From: Microbacterium trichothecenolyticum | Lineage (GTDB): Bacteria > Actinomycetota > Actinomycetes > Actinomycetales > Microbacteriaceae | Length of the DNA stretch: 64,000 bases | NCBI RefSeq assembly: GCF_030818955.1 | Contig: NZ_JAUTBF010000001.1 | Span: forward strand, 2,914,001-2,978,000 | Reading direction: 5' to 3' | Shown here: one piece after another, positions 53,905 through 61,200 of the stretch | Position numbering within the stretch: position 1 is the first letter of the stretch | Layout of the letters: each line of letters opens with the position of its first letter | Notes under the pieces: model-generated | Database searches by the model: none | Told to the model about the DNA's origin: nothing | The model's input: only the letters and a program-made list of their open reading frames with translations | Program-made: the position numbers and the translations under genes

Positions 53905-54384
53905 GTGGCGAATTCTCTCCGTCCCGTCCGTTCACTCATCGCGATGCTTCGTCGCCCGCAACTCCGATCGGCTATCGGTCACGCACTCCTCGAGGACGAG
54001 CAGTCCAGAGAGAGCGACCTGATGCAGAATGTGGCGAAGCTCGGTTTCGTCGAGCTCGTGGGTGATACCTACGCGGTCAGCGACAGATTCCTCGCAGAGG
54101 CTCTGGACGCCCTGGAAGAAGAGCTGGGGCCCCTTTCCGTTCTCCGCGGTGACGCGATTTCTCTCGGGGACCTCGCACCCGGTGAGGTAGACAGCTCGGT
54201 GGCGGCGGTGGCGCGGCGCGTCCTCGGGGAAGGTGAGCGCATCACCGAGGGGGCGCTGAACGAGAGACTTCGGATGTTCGTCGGCGACGTCGCGTTCTTT
54301 CGCCGACACGCGGTGGACACCGGCGTGATCGAGCGAGAACCCGACGGGTCTTGGTACTGGCTCGCACCGGCGCCAGGGCGGTGA
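53905..54384 (+). CDS. DUF2087-like protein
   Basis: A 159-residue soluble protein from GTG 53905 behind GGAAGGGAG. The N-terminal half is helical (LRSAIGHALLEDEQSRESDL) and ends in FVELVGDTYAVSDRF, like a small winged helix. The C-terminal part (ITEGALNERLRMFVGDVAFF, then RRHAVDTGVIEREPDGSWYW) matches the DUF2087 pattern, often found in small regulators. It lies 98 bp after hemL. A DNA-binding role is plausible but not shown. Confidence 0.7.
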   Translation: MANSLRPVRSLIAMLRRPQLRSAIGHALLEDEQSRESDLMQNVAKLGFVELVGDTYAVSDRFLAEALDALEEELGPLSVLRGDAISLGDLAPGEVDSSVAAVARRVLGEGERITEGALNERLRMFVGDVAFFRRHAVDTGVIEREPDGSWYWLAPAPGR

Positions 54385-54891
54385 CAGCGGGGCCGCGAGC
54401 CGAGAGCCGTGGCCGGGCTCACGGAGACGGGCCGCGCCGATCTCATCCCTGAGAGGGAGACATCTCGTCCATTGCGACGATGTGCTCGTGTTCGCCGATG
54501 ACGCAGTCTGGGGACATGCACGCCATTCCCGCTGCGCCCGTTCGTCCGTCGGTCCTGTCGCGCCTCGCGGCGTGGTGGCCGACGTCGATGGCTCCGCGTC
54601 GCAGGCGGTCGACGTGGCAGCCGTGTCCGCGTCGACGTTCCTGAGCGGGATGGGCAGATGACGCAGCGATGTCGCGTCCCGAACGTCTGACGATGGCGGC
54701 GATCGCAGGCGTGCAGAGGGTGCGGTCGCGATGCGCGGATCTTCGCTGGTGGCGGTGACGCCACCAGCACCGGCGCCTCGGCCTCTCACGAAGAGAACAG
54801 CTCTGTCACCCGCGCGAGCGTAGGCGTGCTCCCCTGAGCGAGCAGCAACATGTGAATGATCTCCTCCCACCGCGGGTGAAAGACTGGACAG
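54385..54891. other. Intergenic region without a convincing gene
   Basis: About 500 bp between the DUF2087-like gene and cofD. Both strands were read: frames are short or have unlikely composition. A 27-codon minus-strand frame (54443-54526, MACMSPDCVIGEHEHIV) is the only one with plausible composition, but it has no ribosome site. A strong hairpin lies at 54745-54768. Confidence 0.5.
54745..54768. terminator. 10-bp hairpin with a GTGA tetraloop
   Basis: GCTGGTGGCG (54745-54754), GTGA, CGCCACCAGC (54759-54768). Perfect stem, GNRA-type loop on the plus strand. No T-tract follows. It could end the upstream transcript or belong to a small RNA. Confidence 0.5.
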
Positions 54892-55857
54892 ATGCTTTCT
54901 CCCCAGCCCCGTGTCGTCGTTCTCGCCGGTGGAGTCGGGGGGTCGAAGTTCACGCTGGGCGTCCGTGCTGCGCTCCGGCGGCTCGGTGCGCCCGAGGCCA
55001 CCGTCGTCGTCAACACCGGCGACGACCTGTGGCTGTCGGGCGTGCGCCTGCAGCCCGACGTCGACTCGATCACCTACGCCCTCGCCGGCGTCAACGACAC
55101 GGTCCGCGGCTGGGGTCGCGCGGGCGACTCCGAACGCGTCAACGAGGAGCTGCAGGCGTGGGGTGCGGGCTGGCCGTGGTTCACGCTCGGCGACCTCGAT
55201 CTCGGCACCCATCTCGCCCGCACCGGCTGGTTGCGGGAGGGCCTCACCCCGACGCAGGTGCTGGAGCGTATGGCGGAGCGCTGGCCGCTCGGCATCCGGA
55301 TGCTGCCCATGACCGACAGCGAGGTCGACACGCACGTGCTGCTCGAGGACGGGCGGCGCCTGCACTTCCAGGAGTGGTGGACGCGGCACCGCGCGCAGCT
55401 GACACCGCGCGCTTTCGAGAACCCGGGGATCACGGATTCCGAGCCCGCCCCCGGGGTCGCGGATGCCCTCGCGGACGCCGACGTGGTGCTGCTGGCGCCC
55501 TCGAACCCCGTGGTGTCGATCGGTCCGATCCTCGCCGTCCCCGGCATCCGGGACGCGTTGCGCGCCACGTCGGCGCGTGTGGTCGGCGTCTCGCCGATCA
55601 TCGGCGGGCGCGTGGTGCGCGGGATGGCCGACGTGTGCCTGACGGCGATCGGGGTGGAGACCTCGGCCGCCGCCGTCGCGCGACACTACGGCGCGCGGTC
55701 GGACGACGGCCTGCTCGACGCCTGGCTGCTGGCCGAGGAAGACGAGGACGCCGCGGCCGAGGTCGAGGCGGCGGGCATCGGGGCGGTCGTCGAGCCGCTC
55801 TGGATGCGCGACGAGGAGGCGTCGGCCGTGATCGCCGAGGCGGCTCTCCGGGCGTGA
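54892..55857 (+). CDS. cofD: 2-phospho-L-lactate transferase (F420 biosynthesis)
   Basis: A 321-residue enzyme (CofD/FbiA) that transfers the phospholactyl (or phosphoenolpyruvyl) group to FO, forming F420-0 or its dehydro form. Conserved blocks are VVVLAGGVGGSKFTLGVRAA, VNTGDDLWLSGVRLQPDVDS, ALAPSNPVVSIGPIL-like (LLAPSNPVVSIGPILAVPGI) and VVGVSPIIGGRVVRGMADVC. Length and motifs are normal. The partner genes cofC and fbiC are 2-6 kb downstream on the other strand. The gamma-glutamyl ligase (cofE/fbiB) is not in the window. Confidence 0.95.
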   Translation: MLSPQPRVVVLAGGVGGSKFTLGVRAALRRLGAPEATVVVNTGDDLWLSGVRLQPDVDSITYALAGVNDTVRGWGRAGDSERVNEELQAWGAGWPWFTLGDLDLGTHLARTGWLREGLTPTQVLERMAERWPLGIRMLPMTDSEVDTHVLLEDGRRLHFQEWWTRHRAQLTPRAFENPGITDSEPAPGVADALADADVVLLAPSNPVVSIGPILAVPGIRDALRATSARVVGVSPIIGGRVVRGMADVCLTAIGVETSAAAVARHYGARSDDGLLDAWLLAEEDEDAAAEVEAAGIGAVVEPLWMRDEEASAVIAEAALRA

Positions 55858-55905
55858 GCCGGCGCGGGGTGCCCGGCCGGTGCGCCCCGCCCGCGAGCGG
55901 AATCG

Positions 55906-55967
55906 GCAGATGCGCAACGACCTCGGATGCCGTGGGGCATTCTCATCCGAGTCCGTTGCGCATCTGC
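55906..55967. repeat. Long intergenic inverted repeat (possible bidirectional terminator)
   Basis: GCAGATGCGCAACG (55906-55919), AC, CTCGGA (55922-55927) pair with TCCGAG (55946-55951), TC, CGTTGCGCATCTGC (55954-55967). This is a 22-nt stem with a two-base mismatch and an 18-nt loop, between two convergent genes. Confidence 0.7.
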
Positions 55968-56078
55968 GACGGGGGCGCGGTCAGCGCGGTGGGGCGACCG
56001 GGGCGTCGGCATCCGGAGCCCCGGTGACGACGACCGTGTGCGTGGGCGGCAGCAGCAGGTCGGCCGGACCGACGCCGG

Positions 56079-57149
56079 TCACCCCGTGCACAGCGCCGTC
56101 CCCTCGGGCGCTGCGTCCACGACCGTCGTGGTCACCGACGTGGAGCCCGTCGCCGTCCCGGCCGGCATGTCGGTGATGGGGTGCAGGAGCACCTGGCGCT
56201 CGCCGATGAACGCGCCCGTTTCCGGGTCGATGATGATGTCCTGGCGGAAGCCGTTCTTGTCCTCGTCCCGGCCGATCGCGGTGCCGGTGCGACCGTTCAA
56301 GGTCGCCTGCTGCTCGGTGATCGTCACCCCGGGGATGAGCGCGGCCGTTTCGTAGAACGCTGAACGCAGATCTGCCGGGACGGTGCCCGAGCGCAGCCGG
56401 TCGGCGATCCACACGAGCGCCTCGCCGTCGCGGGAGGGGCCGGCGTCGCCGTTGTCGCGGTAGATCTTCTCGAGCAGTTCGCGGGGGTTCCGGGGCAGGC
56501 TCGCGGCGGTCTCGTCGTCGAGCAGGCCGATCGAGTACCCGCTCTCGGTCACTCCCCCCGGCAACACCGTGCGGCTATCGCCGCCCAGGATGCCCATCTC
56601 GGCGGCGAACGTCTCGGACCGGGGGCCGAACGTCTGGACGGGGATGCCCGCGCACCGCACCTCGATCCAGTCGTCCGCCCGGTCGAAGGGCACCCACAGG
56701 GCCTGCACGTTGCTCTGGAGGAACGACGTCACGTCACCCTCCTCGATGTTGCCGTCGCGCTCGCGACGTGCCACCTCGGCGTCCGCCTCGGTCGTTCCCG
56801 ACGCCGCGTAGACGGCGTCCGTGCGGATCTCCAGGTACTGGCCGGCGCCGACGACGGGGTCGACGACGTTCCGTGCGGCCGTGGCGGCCGAGCCCAGGAC
56901 CGCGGCGGCGGCCGGGTCGGCACCGACGGGGGCGCCCAGGGCACCGCCGAAGACGAAGACCCCGGTCAGGGCACAGGTCGCCGCGACGGCCGAGCCGACC
57001 CAGATCCACGGGCGGCGCGGACCGCGAGCCGGCGCGGTGGCGGGCGCCTCGATCGCGCGCAGGAGGGCCGCGCGCCCGCGGATCACGTCGTCGGGGTCGC
57101 GCGCGGGGACGTCGGCCCGGACGCGGTTCAGCAGCGAGATCTCATCCAC
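56079..57149 (-). CDS. CU044_5270 family protein, ECF-sigma partner
   Basis: A 356-residue protein. A soluble N-terminus (ISLLNRVRADVPARDPDDVI) is followed by one membrane helix (WIWVGSAVAATCALTGVFVF, about 47-66) and a large extracellular part with AGQYLEIRTDAVYAASG, VTITEQQATLNGRTGTAIGR and NGFRQDIIIDPETGAFIGER. The CU044_5270 family is regularly encoded after an ECF sigma factor. The ATG overlaps the sigma gene's end by eight bases. By topology it could act as an anti-sigma factor that senses envelope signals. The end near 56079 is short compared with similar proteins. Confidence 0.8.
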   Translation of the reverse strand: MDEISLLNRVRADVPARDPDDVIRGRAALLRAIEAPATAPARGPRRPWIWVGSAVAATCALTGVFVFGGALGAPVGADPAAAAVLGSAATAARNVVDPVVGAGQYLEIRTDAVYAASGTTEADAEVARRERDGNIEEGDVTSFLQSNVQALWVPFDRADDWIEVRCAGIPVQTFGPRSETFAAEMGILGGDSRTVLPGGVTESGYSIGLLDDETAASLPRNPRELLEKIYRDNGDAGPSRDGEALVWIADRLRSGTVPADLRSAFYETAALIPGVTITEQQATLNGRTGTAIGRDEDKNGFRQDIIIDPETGAFIGERQVLLHPITDMPAGTATGSTSVTTTVVDAAPEGTALCTG

Positions 57150-57723
57150 GGTGGTGCTCTCTTTCTCGGCGCGGGGCCGGGGTCACGTACGGGGCGATGG
57201 CGGTGCGGACCTTCCGCCGCGCGCGGCTGAGGCGCGAGCGGACGGTCCCGAGGGGGATGCCGAGGGCCTCGGCGATCCCGGCGTAGTCGAGCTCGCCGAA
57301 GGTGTGCAGGAGCAGCACGTCGCGGTCGCCGCGGTTGAGCTCGGCGAGCGCGGTGCCGAGGTGCGGCGCGAGGCCGTTGGCATCCATCCGCTCCTCGGCG
57401 GTCTCGATGTCGTCGACGTGGACGCGGGCGATGTCGACGGCGAGCATCCCCCGCCATGCGCGCGCCTCGAGTCGCGCGTGCTTCTGCATGAGCACGGTCG
57501 CGATGCCGAGGAGCCACGGACGGGCGTCGAGGCCGCCGGTGAACGAGGCGCGGCGCGCGAACGCGACGAGGAAGGTCTCGGAGGTGATGTCCTCGGCGAA
57601 ACCCGCGCCCAGCCGGCGGCTGACGTAGCGATGGATCACCCGCTGGTGTCGGTCGTAGAGGTCGGCGAAAGCGGCCCCGTGTGTCAGGGACCGGACGATG
57701 ATGTCGCCGTCGTGCGTGTTCAC
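57142..57723 (-). CDS. ECF RNA polymerase sigma factor
   Basis: A 193-residue sigma-70-family protein. Region 2 is AAFADLYDRHQRVIHRYVSR and FAEDITSETFLVAFARRASF. Region 4 is LNRGDRDVLLLHTFGELDYA and IAEALGIPLGTVRSRLSRAR. It starts at GTG 57723. The partner gene is translationally coupled. Upstream on its strand there is a palindrome and a direct repeat, probably part of autoregulation. Confidence 0.93.
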   Translation of the reverse strand: MNTHDGDIIVRSLTHGAAFADLYDRHQRVIHRYVSRRLGAGFAEDITSETFLVAFARRASFTGGLDARPWLLGIATVLMQKHARLEARAWRGMLAVDIARVHVDDIETAEERMDANGLAPHLGTALAELNRGDRDVLLLHTFGELDYAGIAEALGIPLGTVRSRLSRARRKVRTAIAPYVTPAPRREREHHRG

Positions 57724-57735
57724 ACTGGGTATTGT

Positions 57736-57768
57736 CCGATTCGCGGAATCGGTTCTCGATTCGCGGAA
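57736..57768 (-). promoter_or_regulatory. Palindrome and direct repeat upstream of the ECF sigma gene
   Basis: CCGATTCGCGGAATCGG (57736-57752) has seven-base arms. GATTCGCGGAA is repeated at 57738-57748 and 57758-57768, exactly 20 bp apart. It begins 13 bp upstream of the GTG start, in the promoter zone. Confidence 0.55.
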
Positions 57769-57844
57769 GGAATCAGCGGGGTCACCCGAGATCGGACGTC
57801 ACGGCCCGTGCGGAACGGACCGGTGTGCGCGCGTCCCTCGACGG

Positions 57845-57868
57845 CGCGTCCGTCCCGGGACGGACGCG
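57845..57868. repeat. Perfect 24-bp palindrome between cofC and the sigma gene
   Basis: CGCGTCCGTCCC followed directly by GGGACGGACGCG. A further inverted pair, GGTATCGCG (57875-57883) and CGCGATACC (near 57912-57920), follows. Together they form a strongly structured region downstream of the minus-strand F420 operon, fitting a terminator. Confidence 0.6.
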
Positions 57869-57957
57869 TCTCGCGGTATCGCGGACACCTGCGAGCGTCG
57901 CCCGAGGCTCGCGCGATACCGGCGAGAGCGACCGTCCGCCCGGCCGCGCGGAAGGGC

Positions 57958-58602
57958 TCAGGCCGCCGCGGAGGCCAGCACCGCGGCCGTCCGCGGGCCC
58001 ACGCCCAGCGCGACGGCCTGCGACAGCTGCGCGGCCGTGTCGACGTCGCGGCGCAACGACGACTCCCGCTCGACGGCGAGGTCGGTGCAGCCGAGCAGGC
58101 GGTGACGTGCCGCGGATTCCTCGCCGAATGCCGAGACCCACACCGCGCCCGCGCGGGCGGTGACGAGGGTGGAGCCGGTGGCCTCGGCATCCGGGACCAG
58201 GCCCCGCTCGACGGATGCCGCGAGCTCGAGGGCGGCGTCGAGGTCGGCGGGACGCAGGGCAGGGAGATCGCCGAGCAACGCGGCGCGCGGGCAGCCCACA
58301 CCGGCCGCCTCGGCGCCCAAGGCGATCGCGGCGTCGAGGCCGCGGGTGTCGCCCTCGGCCACGACCTCGACGCCTCGCAGGCGCCGCAGTTCTGCGCGCA
58401 CCCCGGGGTCGTCGGTGACGACGAGCACGCGGGAGACGTGGTCGGCTGCCGCGGTGGCGGTGACCGTGTCGAGGGCGATCGCGCGCGCGAGCGCCTCGCG
58501 GTCGGTGCCGACGTCTGCCAGACGCGACTTGCCGACGGCGGCGGGTTTCACCGGGACGATGATCGTCCAGCCGGGAGTGTCAGGGGTGCTCATCGCATCC
58601 AT
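57958..58602 (-). CDS. cofC: 2-phospho-L-lactate (or PEP) guanylyltransferase
   Basis: A 214-residue CofC/FbiD nucleotidyltransferase that activates phospholactate or phosphoenolpyruvate with GTP for CofD. Motifs: WTIIVPVKPAAVGKSRLADV (nucleotide-binding loop), VLVVTDDPGVRAELRRL and AALLGDLPALRPADLDAAL. ATG 58602 and ATG 58593 are both possible. Neither has a free ribosome site: a GGAG at 12 nt from 58602 lies inside an 18-bp inverted repeat. Last gene of the fbiC-monooxygenase-fgd-cofC operon. Confidence 0.92.
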   Translation of the reverse strand: MDAMSTPDTPGWTIIVPVKPAAVGKSRLADVGTDREALARAIALDTVTATAAADHVSRVLVVTDDPGVRAELRRLRGVEVVAEGDTRGLDAAIALGAEAAGVGCPRAALLGDLPALRPADLDAALELAASVERGLVPDAEATGSTLVTARAGAVWVSAFGEESAARHRLLGCTDLAVERESSLRRDVDTAAQLSQAVALGVGPRTAAVLASAAA

Positions 58603-58603
58603 T

Positions 58604-58694
58604 GTGTGCCGGACTCCGGACATTTCCGGTTGGGGGTAGCGGTGTCGGCCGGGAACATGCTGGGGGTGCCCGATGCGTCCGGAGTCCGGCACAC
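58604..58694 (-). promoter_or_regulatory. 18-bp inverted repeat between fgd and cofC
   Basis: GTGTGCCGGACTCCGGAC (58604-58621) is exactly inverted as GTCCGGAGTCCGGCACAC (58677-58694). It lies between the fgd stop (58702) and cofC start (58602). The proximal arm includes the only Shine-Dalgarno-like GGAG of cofC, so pairing could block cofC translation or end transcription. Confidence 0.65.
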
Positions 58695-58701
58695 CCTCGC
58701 C

Positions 58702-59712
58702 TCAGGCGAACCGCTTGCGCAGACGGGGGAGGATCTCCTGGCCGTAGGTGCGCAGGAACTGCTCCTGGTCGTGGCCGGGGTCGTGGAAGACGAGGTGGCG
58801 GAAGCCGAGGTCGATGTACTGTGCGATGCGTTCGACGTGCTCGTCGGGATCGGTCGACACGATGAAGCGGGATGCCGCCCGCTCGATGGGAAGTTCACCC
58901 GCGAGGCGCTGCATCTCGAGGGGGTCGTGCACGCTCATCTTCTCTTCCGCCGTGAGGGCCAGGGGCGCCCAGAAGCGGGTCTTCTCCAGCGCCGTGTCGT
59001 GGTCGGGGTGGTACGAGACCTTGACCTCGAGGAGGGTGTCGACGTCGTCGCGGGTGCGGCCGGCCTTGGCGAGGCCGTCGTCGAGGGCGGGGAGAAGCTT
59101 GTCGGTGTACAGCTCGGGGTCTTTGCCGCTGGTGGTGATGTAGCCCTCGGCGATGCGGCCCGCGAGGCGCGTGGCGGCGGGACCGGACGCGCCGATGTAG
59201 ATCGGCACCTTCTGCTCGGGACGGTCGTAGATGGTGGCATCCTTCACCGAGTAGTAGGTGCCCTCGTACGTCACCCGCTCGCCCTCCCACAGCTTGTCGA
59301 TGATCGTGATGGCCTCTTTCAGGCGCTGGAAGCGCTCGGGGGGCTCGGGCCAGTCGAGGCCGAGGGTGACCTCGTTCAGCGCCTCACCGGTGCCGACGCC
59401 GAGCACGACGCGGCCGGGGTACATCACGCCGAGGGTGGCGAAGACCTGGGCGATGACGCCGGGGTGGTAGCGGAAGGTGGGGGTCAGCACGCTGGTGCCG
59501 ATGATGACGCGGTTGGTGCGGGCACCGAGGGCGCCGAGCCAGGGGAGGGCGTTGGGGGCGTGGCCGCCGTCGTGCATCCACGGCTGCAGGTGGTCGGAGA
59601 GGAACACGGAGTCGAAGCCGACCTCCTCGGCCAGCACGCTGAAGTCGAGCAGCTCGTTGGGGCCGAACTGCTCGCTCGAGGCCTTGTATCCGAAACGCAG
59701 GGGAACCGTCAT
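58702..59712 (-). CDS. fgd: F420-dependent glucose-6-phosphate dehydrogenase / LLM F420 oxidoreductase
   Basis: A 336-residue luciferase-like (TIM-barrel) enzyme. Sequence blocks LRFGYKASSEQFGPNELLDF, SVFLSDHLQPWMHDGGHAPN, TSVLTPTFRYHPGVIAQVFA and GVGTGEALNEVTLGLDWPEP follow mycobacterial Fgd1 closely, including its length of 336. TRFWAPLALTAEEKMSVHDP also agrees. It should reduce F420 with glucose-6-phosphate or a related substrate. The ATG overlaps the stop of the monooxygenase gene, and it is part of the fbiC operon. Confidence 0.9.
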   Translation of the reverse strand: MTVPLRFGYKASSEQFGPNELLDFSVLAEEVGFDSVFLSDHLQPWMHDGGHAPNALPWLGALGARTNRVIIGTSVLTPTFRYHPGVIAQVFATLGVMYPGRVVLGVGTGEALNEVTLGLDWPEPPERFQRLKEAITIIDKLWEGERVTYEGTYYSVKDATIYDRPEQKVPIYIGASGPAATRLAGRIAEGYITTSGKDPELYTDKLLPALDDGLAKAGRTRDDVDTLLEVKVSYHPDHDTALEKTRFWAPLALTAEEKMSVHDPLEMQRLAGELPIERAASRFIVSTDPDEHVERIAQYIDLGFRHLVFHDPGHDQEQFLRTYGQEILPRLRKRFA

Positions 59713-61200
59713 CTCTCTCCTCCAACTCCACAGCCGCGCACGGGGGTGCGCGCGGGCTCGAACTCCGACCCGTCGGTGCAGGCCAGGCGCTCGTGAAACG
59801 CCTGCACGGTACCCGGCCACAGCAAGGTCAGCCGCCCCGATCGGTCGTCGACGTACCAGTTGCGGCATCCGCCGGTCAGCCAGGGGGTGGATGCCGCGGC
59901 GGCGGCGATCTCGTCGGTATACGCCGCCTCGGCCTCGGGGCGCACGCGCAGGCGTCCGATCCGGGCGGCGGTCGCGCTCGGTCAGGGCACGCACGACGTA
60001 CGCGGCCTGCTCCTCGGCCATGAGCACGGCCGAGTTGTGGCCGAGGCTGGCGTTGGGACCGTTCAGCACGAAGAGGTTGGGGAAGCCTGCCACGACCGTC
60101 GAACCGAACGAGATCATGCCCTGAGCCCAGTGCTCGGCGAGGGTGCCGTCTTCTCCGCGGACGAGGTCGGCGTAGGGCTGCTGCGTCGACGAGAAGCCCG
60201 TCGCCAGCACGAGGATGTCGGCCTCGTACCGGGCTCCGCTCTCGGCCGTCAACGTCGAGCCGTCGACCGCGGCGAGGGCGGTGGGCTCGAGGGTCACGGC
60301 ATCGGAGACGACGGCGGGGTAGAACGCGTCGGAGAGCAGCACCCGCTTGCACCCGAAAGCGTAGTCGGGGGTGAGCGCGTCGCGCAGCGCGGGGTCGGCG
60401 ACCTGGGCGTGCAGGTGCTGCAGCGCGATGTCGCGGGCCGCGGCGGATGCGGCGGCGTCGCCCGAGCGAGAGGCGTAGCGCTGCTCCCCCTCGGCGTACA
60501 GCTCGGCGCGCAGACGCGCGAGGTCGCCGGGGTTCTCCGCGAGGCGCTTCCGCTCGGCCGTGGGGATCTCGCCGCCGCCGCGCGGCACGATCCACGCGGG
60601 GGTGCGTTGGAACAGCATCACGTGGGCGGCACGTCGCGCGAGCTCGGGGACGAGCTGCACGGCGCTCGCACCGGTGCCGACGACCGCGACGCGCTTCCCG
60701 GCGAGGTCGACGTCGTGGTCCCAGCGGGCGGAGTGGAACAGCGGCCCCGTGAACGACTCGAGCCCGGCGATCGCGGGGACGTGCGGCTCGGTGAGGCGAC
60801 CGCAGGCGAGCACCAGAGAGCGGGCCGTGAGGGGCTCGGCGCCGGTGTCGATGCGCCACACCGCGTCGGCGGCATCCCAGTCTGCCCCCAGCAGGGGTGT
60901 GCGCAGCCGCAGCCGATCGCCCAGACCCTCGCGCCGGGCGACGTCGCGGAGGTACGCCTGGATCTCGCCGCCGGATGCGAAGGTGCGCGACCACGCGGGG
61001 TTCGGGTGCGCGGCGAGGCTGTAGAGATGCGCGGGCACATCGCACGCGACACCGGGATAGGTGTTGTCGCGCCAGGTTCCGCCGACCTCGTCGGCGCGCT
61101 CGAGCACGACGATGTCGTCGCGGCCCGCGCGGCGCAGTGCCCCGGCCATGGCGAGACCCGCGAAGCCGGCGCCGACGATCGCGACGTCGATGACCCTCAC
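59709..61200 (-). pseudogene. Baeyer-Villiger-type flavin monooxygenase with an apparent frameshift
   Basis: From GTG 61200 the frame gives an FAD motif (VAIVGAGFAGLAMAGALR), the Baeyer-Villiger fingerprint FTGPLFHSARWD, an NADPH motif (VAVVGTGASAVQLVPELARR) and VLNGPNASLGHNSAVLMAEE. It breaks near 59960-59970 in a GC run. The remaining ~75 residues (LRVRPEAEAAYTDEIAAAAA, LTGGCRNWYVDDRSGRLTLL) are in the neighbouring frame, ending at 59709. One extra base in ACCGCCGCCCGG would explain it. Start overlaps the fbiC stop and end overlaps fgd, so its place in the operon is intact. Either recent inactivation or a sequence error. Confidence 0.8.

Noticed and set aside
54443..54526. 27-codon minus-strand frame starting MACMSPDC
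   Set aside because: No ribosome site, no neighbours to couple with, and length within chance expectation. Kept only as a note in the intergenic entry.
56079..56100. A further frameshift at the 3' end of the CU044_5270 gene, since another frame continues with VTGVGPADLLLPPTH
   Set aside because: The continuation lacks clear family conservation that I can recall, and the existing stop gives a plausible length. Not strong enough to call.
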